The notes under the pieces are model-generated. The model did not search any database and was not told the DNA's origin. It saw only the letters and a list, made by a program, of their open reading frames with translations. Positions 23,101 through 34,127 of a stretch of 64,000 nucleotides of DNA are shown here, piece by piece. The stretch spans positions 4,864 to 68,863 of the forward strand of contig VXAZ01001066.1 in assembly GCA_013399875.1 (NCBI GenBank), given 5' to 3'. The stretch comes from Gymnorhina tibicen (Eukaryota > Chordata > Aves > Passeriformes > Artamidae). Numbering within the stretch: position 1 is the stretch's first letter; each line of letters opens with the position of its first letter. Both the position numbers and the translations under genes were made by a program.

Positions 23101-26100
23101 GGCTTCTTGCATGAATGTCTGATTTCTGTTTCCAGACTTACTTCAAGAATTCAGAGGGCCCATGGAAAGCAGCAATCACTGCAGTAAGGCAGAGAAACCA
23201 GGGGACCTCTCCCCTGTCCCAGGCAGTGTTTTTAGGCACATCTCAACCTCAGTCACGAAAAAGGGTATGTTAAGGGCCTAAGGCACACCCTAGAAAGTGC
23301 CAAGTTGTGGTTTCCATTATGAATATTGGCAAATAATGGGAGTCTGGCTTTATTTTGGCACTGGGAAGGTGGGGAGTATCTATATAGAAATGCAGCAATC
23401 CATTATAATGAATTATATGAAATTATATTATATGAATTATAATGAAAGCCTGGATACCTTTTTTGTAAAGCTGGGTCTTTCTGGGAACACTGTTCATGAG
23501 TGCCCCTAATTGCACTGGAAGCTGAGTCATTTGTGTTTCTTTTCTACAGAAATGGAATGCCCAGTTGGTTATACCTGCAAGCAGCACAAACACAAATAAT
23601 TTAGAAGAGAACAGGGAAAAGAACCAAGTTTGTTTGTACAGTACAAATGAGTCTCTTCCCGTGGAGCAGCTGCGGACATTCCCTCAGCTCCTACAAAATA
23701 TCCACTGTCTAGAGGTGAGTTTCAGGAAGGTCTCGGTGAATGTTTTGGAAGATCAAAGGATGTTCCTCTGTGCCTTGTTTATATGTGAGTAGTGTGTGGG
23801 CTATCTAATTGTAACAGAGCATCTAGTGCTAACTGAGGATGGTGGATGAGTCCTGGAAATGGTCTTGTTGCTGGTAAAAAGACTGGACATGAGGTTCTCT
23901 GGCAGTTTCTTGATGTAAATACTGAATAATTCTTTCTTTTCTCTTTTTCTTGCAGTTTCCTTCCCAGATGGGTTCAGTGCTAACAAACCCCTTATTGCTT
24001 CACTACATGAATTGTGTGAAAGATGAGTCTATTTACCTGAGGCTCTACTATTGGATGGGCCAGATGCTTCAGGAAGGTAGGAACTTTAGCATTATCTTGT
24101 GAGGTAGGGAGGTAAAGGATGTCTGAGGCTTTTCACTTTTCAGTAACAGTACTTTGCTCTTCAGATTTATGCTGATAACCATAAAAAACCATAACCATAA
24201 AACAGCTACTGGAGGAGAACTCAATTTGGTTTCTCATTGTGCTTGTTCTTGCTGTGCTCATATTCAAGTGCAGTGTTCTCTCCTGTTCAGAATGCACCTG
24301 GTGTGTGGTTGATAACCCATATGAAGAAGAATTCAAGAGCTTCCTGGAAACTGTCTACAAGGCAGAATGTTTCTTGCAGGTACGTGCATGTTTTGTAGAA
24401 GCCAAGGATTTCACAAAGTCTTCCCTTAAAGAACTTCTGGCACTTGCCTGTTTCCTGTAGTATTTCTGAGACACTGACTCAAGGAATAAAAATACCTTTA
24501 CCTACCTATGGCAAGTCAATATTCTGGAAATGGCGTTGTTTTCTGCAGGAAAAATAATCTAAGAATGATAATTTGAATGTCCTGGCAAATTGTATGGCAG
24601 GAAGGAGGTGTAAGCCTCTTTCTTTCTCCAGAGTGATGTGAGTGTGGCAAGCTGCAGTCAGATGAATTTTTGAATGCTCCTCCTCTGCTTCGCAGGAGGG
24701 GTTTCCTGCCTGTGAAGAGTTCCTGTATAAGACCCTTCCTCTCTGGGATGGCTTCTGCTGCCGGTCAGAAGTCCTCAGACTCGTGAGCTGGATCCCCCTC
24801 AGCAGTTTCTCTGGTATGTGCTGCAGAGCCTTCGGGTGAGGTTGGACACCGGGGATATCTCGGGGCATAGAATTTGTGCACTGATGTCATACTGCTTTCT
24901 CATTTGTTTCAGACATTAAGTCATATCTCTACAATCCCCTGGCACAGCTCTTTTTCACATCATCCATTTACTTTAAGGTAATTTAAGTGAATACAATGGC
25001 TGTTTACTTCTAGTTGGTACTGCTATCTGTACTTGTGTAAGGTGTAGCAGTCTGAGGGACTGTGTAGGGAACTTTTTTTTGAGAAGTCTGTGCCCCAACA
25101 GGGTAAAATATATACTTACAGTTTAACTTCTTTAGGGAACTGGTACCTTTAAGATATCTTCTGTTTTTTTGACTGGAATTAAGCTGGGGCACTGGAGATG
25201 AAAAGAACTGATAGCACACAACGCAATAGTTCATTTGTCTTACTGCAGATTTAACCTAACTCACTACTTGCAATTCACATTCTCCAGGAAAGGCTTTATA
25301 CAACACACACATTCAGTTCCAGGGGACATGCAACTATGTCACTGTTCCTGAGAAACTCCTGCTACTTTTCCTTGGATATGCCAATTTTCAAGGCATTCTT
25401 TGCTTAGAATTATTCACTTCATCAACCTGATTTCTTTTTGCCTATTGCAGTGCAGTGTTCTTGAGAGCCTGAAAGAGCTGTTGCAGAACTGGTTGAATTG
25501 CAATGTGATTCAAGTGGATTTGGAGTTTTCTTCTTTGTAAGTTTGTCTTTAAAAAGTGCAAACCATGTTCTGTGCATTGCTCACCAGTGTGCTTAGATAT
25601 ATATTCTAGCCCTAACACCCAGCATAAAGACCAACCAGAAGGTTAATAATGCCATTATGATTCTGCTGTATTGTAAGCTACCTTGTCAAGCCTGTTCTTT
25701 GTCTTTCTTCAGAAGTATTTTTGCTGACAGTGGAAACTGAAGTGTCCAGAATTCAATATCCTCATAACACTGACAGCTGGGTGTTTATAATGGTGCTGGT
25801 AACAAGTAACTGGCTGTATTGAAGAACAAGTGTCTGTTGCTGAGTGTTTGATGGGGCAAAAGCATAAACTTCAGTTTTGTTTTACCATTCTCCATGTTGC
25901 TGCTTGCAAAGAGGTCTCTGTAATGTTGTGCCATGTCATTGCTGCAGGAACACCACTCTCTCTGGCCTAGTGAACGTGGTGGCTGAACTGGTCCACTTTG
26001 TGGGATGGATCTCTACTGTTGCACTGCGTTTGGAAAACAATTCCACGTTCTTGCTCTACTTCATTCTGGATTTCTATGGGACTGTGTGTATCCCAGTCAT

Positions 26101-29100
26101 TTTGTCTTTCTTTTGAAGTACTCCTAAGGCTGGTTGCATTTTTTAAGCTAGAGCATAAAAACGTCTTCCTCATTCTAGTTTACAGAACTTTGTGATTAAA
26201 TGCAAGAATATTCCAAATACTTGGTAGATCTACAGGTGAAGGCTGCTGCTGTTGCATCCATAGGCAGAACTAAATATGCTGCTAGAAAGTGGTTGCTCTT
26301 AAGTCAGAGATAAACTGAGGAAGGAGAAGTAACAGTAGGCCATGACATGCTTTTTTAATGCTGACTTAAAGAAAAGAACAATGATCAGTTCAAACAACAT
26401 ATCTTGTTTTCTTTCCTTAAATGTTTCCTTTAAAATGTGTTGTTGGTTTTTTCTAGTTTGTGCTGTAGGCAAACTAAACAGCATCGAATAGCCTTTTCTC
26501 CAGCTTCCTCATGTCCTCTCTGTAGTTGTGTTCACTGTGAATTCCAGCCATGCTGTAACAACAGCAACAGCTCCTACAGTTTAGGTTGGGAATAGTTGAA
26601 AAAACAATGATAATTCTGGGATCTATTTGTAATTGAATTGTCCATTAAAAATGCACGAAACTAATGGATAACAACACTTGCATAAGACACCCTGGCCTTC
26701 CCTTCTGGATGAAGTTGGTGGATCTGGCTGGAATGCAGTGTCATGCTCTCTGTTGCTCTTACCTCCTTGAGAGTTTGTAATAATCATTACCTTGGCAATG
26801 ATATTCAGCCTGGATGTGCTTCCTTCCTGCAGGTGTGTGACATGTACCTGAAGTACAACCTGCCTTTGCTGATAATGCCTCCTGCTGGGGTTTTCTACCC
26901 AGCACTGCTCAGCATGGATTCTGTCAACTTGAATCAGCTCTGCCACATTATGTACAGGTACTACAACAGGTGTGGGCTGCTGGGACTCCTTGTCTTCTCT
27001 TTCAGTCTTTTGGAAACGAAATTACTTGGTTGTAAAAACCTGGAATCTACTTCTTGCCGTGCGAGGCAAAGGTGAAATTCCACTTGTGTCCAGCTGTCAT
27101 GATAAAGGATTTTATAGCTGTAGTTCCTACTCTTTTTTTTTTCAGTCTGTTATCCAAAATAGCAGGATTCTGACCTCTTTCCTGGTATTATTTCCATGCC
27201 TTTGATATATGAAGGAAGAAGTTCCCCTATTGCTTTGAGAGAACTAAAGTCAGCCAGCTGGAATTAACAGTAGTAACTATACAACTTCTCACTCCTATAC
27301 TTTGGCTACTACACTTGAGTTTTTCCTTACAAATTCTGTCGCGCTGAGTAGGACGCACTTCTTCCACCTCCAAACTCCAGGAATTTGGGACTGCCTTGTG
27401 CTGCTGGCAAGGCCAAAGACAGCACTGTTTATTGCTCTGCAGGATCCACCACCAAGGCTGCACTTCTTGGCCTTGTTAGTTCCAGTGGCTGCATCTGAGG
27501 AGAAGAGTAGCCAATAGCTGACAGCTGGTGCAGGGCTCTCCATGTGGCTTTTTCTCTAAGGAATCTGCAGGGTAATTAACATGACAGGAAGGTCTCTAGG
27601 AAATAAGAGGAGCTAGTGCTTATTATATAGAACAACTGCCAAGTTGCATTACTTCCAGTGGCTTCTGTTTCTTTGCTTAGTGAATGAAAGTCTCCCTTTG
27701 TAAAAACACACTGCATTTCTCTGCTGATTTTAAGGCTGGATGTCCGTTCTTGTGTGTTGCATTTATGAAGGTGACTGTCCCAGGCAAACTGGTCATGTGT
27801 GAATCATTTAAGAGACTAATATTATTAGGTGTGTCCCTACTCTGCCAAGTGATAAAGTCCATTTGAATTCTTTTTCATGTCTCTCTCTTTTACCAATAAA
27901 GTTTGATGATCTTTCTCATAGCAGAAATAAGTTTTCTTGATACCTTCCTCCAGCTTTTTTCAACACAGGCATGTAGTAAAAATTTACAGGCCCCTAACTT
28001 CCTCTTTCTTTTGTTTTTTTTTTTTTTTTTTCAGGTACCGAACCAACTTGGTGGCTGCAAAAGAAAATGAGCTGAGTAAAAAGGTATTGTGGACACATCT
28101 GTTATGTGCTAGAACAGACTTCAGCAGGGAATTGGGTTGAGTGGAGGGGAGGTGTACTAATGACCATCTTTTAAGGACTTAAGGGAGCACACAGCTGCTT
28201 TGAGGATGTTATTTATTGATTTTTTTTTTCCCTCAGAAAATACTTCAGTTCAAGTTCAGTAGCCAAACATACCAAGAATACAACCAGTACATAATAGCTA
28301 TGGTGGGCTGTCTGTGGACATCCAGTGCATTCCAGAAGGATATTCATCCTCAAGGTCTTTGTATGGATGAGAAACTGCTGACTAAAACTGCAGTGAAGGA
28401 ATTCAAAACCAGCTTTAACATTGTCAATCATCCAGCCATGATGGGCTACTCTGTTCAATTCCTGCAGCAGGTAATGGTGTAGGCCAAGATTTGGGTCTTT
28501 CATGGCACCAGGTGTTGACTTGACTGTTTCTCTAGAAAAGTGTCTCTGTGTCCTGGCTGACTTGTAGATGCAACTGAGCCTTCAAAAGCTGCTGTGGCAT
28601 TCTGTTTGTGTCAGATTAATGGCACAATTTGAAGAGTCTTCCTTTGTGTGGTATGAAAGCAGTTGAATGTATGAATGTAGCAGTTTTGGATGTGAATTTG
28701 TACTTAGGATAATTTTGAGATAGAGCTAAAATAGTCGATTAATGAAATAAATGACGCTTCAGTAAAAGCTTACCAAAAGGTGCGTTCTGCCCCACAAAAT
28801 AGGCAGTGGGATCTAAATATTTAAACTCTAGAAAGTCAAGAAATACGTGGTTGAATTATATACAGCTGTTGATGGTAGAATTTGTTAGCAGTGCTTTCTG
28901 GCGCCTGTGGTAGCTTTTTTGGCTTCTTGAATTAGAAATACAAGTAGCTGCTTCAAGTTCAGAGGAAAGATAATGTGGTGCTGTCTTTTATTGTCCTGGT
29001 GTGAGTTCTGCCAAGAGCTGTCCTGAGCTGTGGGTGCCCTCATGTGTTCAGTGCAGCTGCTGAAGAGTGCAGGGAGCAGTTTGCCAGAGCTGTTACTGTC

Positions 29101-31323
29101 CCAAGATGTGTGTGCTGCTCCAAGAAACCAGGATTTGTAGGCTGTCCAAGGGCTGCACAAAGATGCCAGTTTGTTGTGAGAAACGCTGGCAGGCTCCAGG
29201 CAAGCGTAGGTGTGACTCCTGGAATGCAGCAAGGAGCACCTGAGAAGCTGAAGCAAAGAATGCTGGTTAGGAACACTTGACAAATTTGCCTTTGTTATGT
29301 GCTCAGTGTCCTGAATCAAGCTAGTTTGTGTCTTACTGCTGATTAAACTCAGATTTTGTCTTTGCTGAAGGAAGCTGTTTTGGGTTTTTAGACCAAAGAA
29401 AAGAAGTTGTATACATCTCATACCTTTTGTCCACATAATTTTTGTTCTGAGGCTTCTTAGAATCGTGGAATATCCTGCAGTGGAAGGGACCCACAAAAAA
29501 TCATAGAGTCCAACTCCTGCCTCTGCAGAGGACAGCCCAAGAATCTCACCCTGTGCCTGAGAGTGTTTTCCAAACACTTCTTGCGTTCTGTCTGGATTCT
29601 GGTGCTGTGACTGCTTCCCTGGGGAACCTCTTCCAGGGCCCAGTCCCCCTCTGTGACCTTTTCCTAATATCCAACCTAAACTTTCCCTCACACAGATTCC
29701 TAATTCTTTGTAGGTTTTGCACGTACAAAAAAACCCCAAACTACAACCCAACAACCATAAAACAAAACCAAAACCCACCCAACCTCAAAATCCCTTAAAA
29801 AAACCCCCAAAACCTTCTGGTGGGGAATTCCTGCATTCTCTTCCTACTGTAGAATTAGGAGAGATTTTGCTTAGCAGCTATGACAAGTGTGTTTTAAGGC
29901 AGGAGGAAATAATGTTGAGCTTCAGGGACACATTTTCCTCGGCAGGGCTGAGCACCAGAGGGCACTGCTCTGCAGCACTGAGGGAACACGAGCACCGATT
30001 TCAGTGTCAGTTCTCTCCTCTTGCTCTTTCTCATTGTTGTGAGTTTCTAATGTTTTGAAAGGGAAACTTGTACACTGTAGAGAGACAATGGTAAAAATAC
30101 CTGTGAATATTCCCTGTTTCTATCCTGTAATGCTGCAGCATAGGGCAAGAGGGTCCAGATGTTACCTTGCCACTTATGCACAGAGTATGATGCTGGAAGC
30201 CCCCTCTGAAGCAGGATTTAAAAATCTCTTGAATTTCTTTGCATGCCTGCAATTCCTGATTTAGGAGGGGACTTAGCAGAGACCCAGCATCTCTGGACAT
30301 ACTTTTTATCTGACTTGGTATTGTTTTATTCCCTTTCCTTAAGATTTGTCCTGATGATACCACCTTCAACTTCAAATTAATTAAGGTAAGATTTCTTGTT
30401 TTAGTAAACAAAGCAGGCAATTTTCAGCAGCTGTGTTGAAGAGGATGAGGTTATAATATTCACCAAACTCACAAATGCTCTAGAAAGGGCATTTGGAAGG
30501 GGGAAAATTCCAGCTGTAGGCTTTGGTTCAGTCTCTTAACAGGGCCAAACAAGAGGACATCAACACCTGAGAAGTTATGTATCTGTGGCTAGGGATTTGA
30601 GATTTTATGTATTTCCTCCATGAGTCTGTGCAGTGTCAGGACAGGGCTGTTTATTTTTCTCTGCAGGCTCCAGAAAAAGTGACATTCTTGGTGCACTTTA
30701 AGTCCATTGATAATGCAAATTCTGCTTCATAGTATATTTCTGAGGCAGATGTGCAGCTTTGTTGCAGTTTTGAACAGGAATCCTCCACTGAGCAAATACA
30801 GTGGCAGTTGGTTTCCTTTCCTGTATCACGGTGTACTTCAAACCTGATCTGGAGGAATCACCACTAGTGGTGGAAGGAAGGCTTTAATATCCATCTTCAT
30901 TTAGTTCCTGACATATTCCATTCATCCAATAGACTTTGCTCTTTCTAGAACTGGGATTTATAAAGACTTTCAGTATTAAAGAAAGATCATGATTCAGTCT
31001 AAGAATGTGAACTGTGTAATTGTGGGCATTTGGGAACAGCAGGTGAGCCTGTACACATGTGGGTGTTTTCAGATGTCACACAACATGTGGATGTTGTACC
31101 ACAGGAAGGCAGGGTTTGCAGGCCTTTTCAAACTGGCTTAAGAAAGGTAAAGCTTTGTTCTGCACATCTGACTCTTCTTTCTGGTTTACAGGGGAAGAGG
31201 TGGGACTGGTACCTGGATTATCTCTACGCCCAAGGTTTGAAGGGGCTGAAGGTCTTTATTGAGAGCAGCATCCGTCGTGTTTCCCAGGCCCCTCAAAGCA
31301 AAGCAGCAAACGTGGAAGTGTGA
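17139..31323 (+). CDS. CENPI: CENPI, centromere protein I, 20 coding exons (ATG at 17252)
   Basis: The acceptor at 17138 opens an exon with 113 bases of 5' UTR. Coding exons: 17252-17450, 18118-18255, 18616-18734, 19810-19917, 21032-21080, 21399-21445, 22135-22224, 23136-23264, 23550-23714, 23956-24076, 24291-24379, 24696-24813, 24913-24977, 25451-25536, 25948-26083, 26833-26957, 28035-28083, 28237-28470, 30344-30385, 31192-31323. All join in frame to 746 aa (human about 756). CENP-I, the Mis6 relative, sits in the CENP-H/I/K/M part of the constitutive centromere network and helps load CENP-A and carry the outer kinetochore. Segments matching the human protein as I recall it include FPQLLQNIHCLE (residues about 337-348), LPLWDGFCCRS (about 432-442) and WYLDYLYAQGLKGLK near the C terminus. 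Residues 1-60 are basic and likely disordered; the rest fits a helical-repeat protein. The exon at 25948 ends at the less usual donor ACT|GTGTGT. Confidence 0.95.
17610..17890 (-). mobile_element. CR1 LINE 3' fragment with remnant of pol C terminus
   Basis: The left edge 'agaatggtttggattggaa' is the reverse complement of the CR1 3' end. The minus-strand translation contains HRLPREAV, then PSLKVFKARLDAALSNLI, the conserved C-terminal end of the CR1 reverse-transcriptase ORF. The copy is 5'-truncated and lies in a CENPI intron. Confidence 0.9.
18513..18544. repeat. Short tandem duplication
   Basis: The word AATTTTGTCCAGAGGG occurs twice in succession, a simple slippage duplication in a CENPI intron. 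Confidence 0.75.
19138..19505 (-). mobile_element. CR1 LINE 3' fragment
   Basis: It starts 'atgatagaatcatttagat' and continues with 'gaatccaaccattaacc', 'ttccctgggcagcctgttcc' and, near the right end, 'cttttctccaggctgagcc'. These are CR1 landmarks in reverse orientation. The copy lies in the CENPI intron before exon 19810-19917. Confidence 0.9.
20625..20674. repeat. 23-bp direct duplication
   Basis: Two exact 23-base copies beginning ATTTAAGTTCTTAATG lie at 20625-20647 and 20652-20674, four bases apart, in a CENPI intron. Confidence 0.8.
23401..23445. repeat. AT-rich near-palindromic tract
   Basis: The tract is built only of ATTATAAT/GAATTATA-like words and begins and ends with ATTATAATGA. 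It is low complexity and may form hairpins. It lies in a CENPI intron. Confidence 0.6.
29454..29712 (-). mobile_element. CR1 LINE 3' fragment with remnant of pol C terminus
   Basis: It begins 'tagaatcgtggaatatcctg' followed by 'catagagtccaactcctg', the reverse of a CR1 tail. The minus-strand translation near 29560-29710 includes KFRLDIRK and then RFPREAVTAPES, both from the end of the CR1 reverse-transcriptase ORF. The copy is diverged and frame-broken. Confidence 0.88.
29727..29818. repeat. A/C-rich low-complexity tract
   Basis: Almost all bases are A or C, in runs such as CAAAAAAACCCC and AACCCACCCAACC. It adjoins the internal end of the CR1 copy just to its left. Its origin is unclear. 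Confidence 0.7.
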
Positions 31324-32600
31324 TCCTGGGACTCACTGGAATTCTTCTGGAGCAGACCAGCAGACTCTAAAGGACTGTGTCAGTAATTCTTCCTTCCTCA
31401 GAGGAGAGAAACAGAGCAATTACTCTTACCTGCACTTTTGTACTGACATCTCTCTTATGAAAGTGAAGACACAGAAGGAATGTTTAGGCTGCCTTGGTTC
31501 ACTAACACTGAACCCCCTCTTGTCCCTGCTAAACTTCTCTGGTCTGAAGCTGGTGAGCTCTGCGTTACGTAACATCCACCTTTTTCACCCTAGTGTTTCT
31601 CTGTTGGAGCATCTGTTTTGGTTGAGAAACAAACATTTTCCATCTCAAAACTGCAGTGAGCAGTGGTGCTTCATTTATAAGTAATGCTGACCCCGACCTG
31701 CTTTGCCTTCTTCAGCAGCAGGTAATGAGAAACAATCAGCCTTTCGGGGGTGCTGTGTGTGTAGTGGATTGGAGCAATGTGAGTTTCCCAATCCCCTGCT
31801 GTACTGTGTATATACTGACTTTTAACAGGCGGACCAAGCTGCCCTTCCTGAAATCAATTTTTATTTTGAGGCTTACAGAACAGACTTTTTGCTAGCTGTG
31901 TTTTTTTTTTATAATGATGTTCTAGTGCAGCTGGAAAATTTGGTGTTCAGTTGATGGTTTACTGATTTGAGCACTTATACAGTGTTGCCACCAGCTCACC
32001 ATTTTCCGTATTGATAAGTGCAAATGTAGCTTTCCTTTTTGTGTTTTTAGCTCTGTAGGTGTTGTATATTTTATGTGTACATATGTATAATTTATATTCT
32101 GTAAAATATTTCTAATGTGTCGTTTTCAAAAAACTCTTCTACAAAATGTATCTTCTCCTGTCATTTCTTTTTAAGTCTGAGTAGAAGTTGAGAGAAGCTG
32201 AACTGAGGTTTCCAAAATTCGAATGAACTTTATTTTTCTGCTGTAAAACAAGGTTGTAACCACTTGAGAGTTGGGTTAGATTATATTCAATTTTGCATTG
32301 TGAATCTGTACTTTGGTTCAGTAAAGGAATCAGTCCTGAGAGCGACTCTGGAGCCACTAAAGATATTTGCTTTCTTCATCCCCTCAAAATCAGACTGCTT
32401 GAGTACCACAGTTCTCAGCTCAAGTACGTCTGGTTAATATGTCTAAAGTATTGCCCTTCTCATTCACCTGTGTTATTCCAAGTAGTATAAGTGCTGCTTG
32501 CTAATTTTTGTGAAGAGAAATAGATCTTCAAAACCCTGATTGTATTTTTTCAACAGGAGAAACTCTTCATATTAAAAATTCCCCCAAGTGGATATGTTTC
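31324..32600 (+). other. Probable CENPI 3' UTR
   Basis: The stretch is AT-rich and noncoding, directly after the CENPI stop. No AATAAA was seen near the stop. An ATTAAA at 32571-32576 is the best candidate signal found, so the end of the transcript is uncertain. Confidence 0.4.
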
Positions 32601-34037
32601 AAGATGTGACCCTAACATATAACGAGTGTTACATTTTTTTCATGAAGCTGCCTTCAAAAAGGTGTTGGAAATGTTATTTCCACTTACGCTGGAAAGCCTG
32701 TACACTGCAGTCCCTAAGGACAGCTTAATCCTTAGCTTTTGTCCTTACGCCATGCAGGTGCCTTCAGATGCTGACCAGACTTGTGCTTCCTCACTGGGAT
32801 TCTGTACAGGAATAGGGCTGGAGTGATTACCTGGGCCCGCTGACAGATGTGAGCGTGGCAGCCTCCTTCAGTGGGGAAAGGAGCAGGTGCAGAACACCTC
32901 AAAGGAGCAATAGCCAGGAAGACAAGGCTTCATGTTGGCTGGATGCTGTTTGGAGTTTGTGGAAGGTGCAGAGCTCTCTGGCATTCCTGTCAGACTGGCA
33001 GGTGCTGCCAGAGGCTTCATTTCACTTGTGAAAGATGCCCGGGTTCTTAAGAGTGTGTGTGATGTGTGTAAATGTGTTTAGAGGAGCTTATAGCAGAATC
33101 CTTTAGGATATACTGAATGTTTTACAGTTTCTGGTCCCCGAGATCAGTTTTCCCTTGGGGTCGGTGTTTGGTTGAGAGAACACAGAATCGTGTTATGGAA
33201 GACTTGCAGCATCACAGGTCTCTTATTATACCCTGTCTTGTGAAAGTATTTAAGCAGGCTGTGCACAGTTTTGACATTCAAGTGCACAGGCTGGGCACTT
33301 AGAGGTGCAGAACTACAGCAACAGGACAGATGACTTGATTTTAATGTCAGCTTTTTTTTTTCTTTGTTGGACGAGATGCCTGTTTAAAGTCCATCCCATG
33401 CAGCAAAGATGTGCCTGGTGTTATTGGGTACTAGAGATGACTTTCAGCCTCTTTATGCTGTAGTAACTCTTGTCTTTTTTGACATTTGGACATTCTTCTC
33501 TTTTTTTTCCCTCTAACTATCTGACTAGCATTGCACTTGAGCGGAAGAATGGTCCTTTTAGGGAGGAATGTGCTACTGTACTTTTTCTATTTTCTTTTAT
33601 TTTTTCCTGCTTGCTCTTCGCATTTGAATCATCACAGCAAATTTTGCAGACCATTTTCTGTTAAAAGCATATGCTCAAAGTCTTGGCTGACCACAGCTGC
33701 TCTGAGGACTCAAATGGGTGTGGTCAAGACCCATCCATTTCCTGGTAAGTGACAAATGAGTGATTTACCTCTCGTGCCTGTTTCTGCCCGTTGTAAGGTA
33801 GGTGGACACTATGAAACTGTAGCAGAGACAACTGTGCTGTGGTGTTATTTGTCACAAGGCTTCTATAGGCTTTTGATTTAGGGGTTTTGTAATATCATAA
33901 GCAGGCCATGGCAGTGGCCATTTCAGTTTAACCACATCCCGGGGCATTGCTAGTGGCCTTTTAGCTGATTTCAAAAAGTGAGGCCTCTCCCTTTGGAAAA
34001 ATATCTGAGTGGGTATTAAATAGGATTTCAAAGTGCT

Positions 34038-34127
34038 GGGCCAGAATCCTGCCTGGGGTAAGCAGGCACAGCTCCACTAATTTCTAATGGCTCTGTGTTG
34101 AGTTGCACCAGCTGAACATCTGGTCCC
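34038..34127. repeat. Palindromic fossil element (ancient amniote MITE-like)
   Basis: The left arm begins GGGCCAGAATCCTGCC and the right arm, reverse-complemented, begins GGGACCAGATGTTCAGC. Both continue to CACAGCTCC and CACAGAGCC near the centre, making an imperfect palindrome of about 90 bases. From memory it resembles a widespread amniote palindrome with ends GGGCCAGATCCT and centre CTCCATTGA, thought to derive from a nonautonomous DNA transposon. Confidence 0.6.

Noticed and set aside
28885..29778. 297-codon open frame on the - strand inside a CENPI intron
   Set aside because: It crosses a frame-broken CR1 fragment and an A/C-rich tract and shows no domain outside CR1. It looks like a chance opening.
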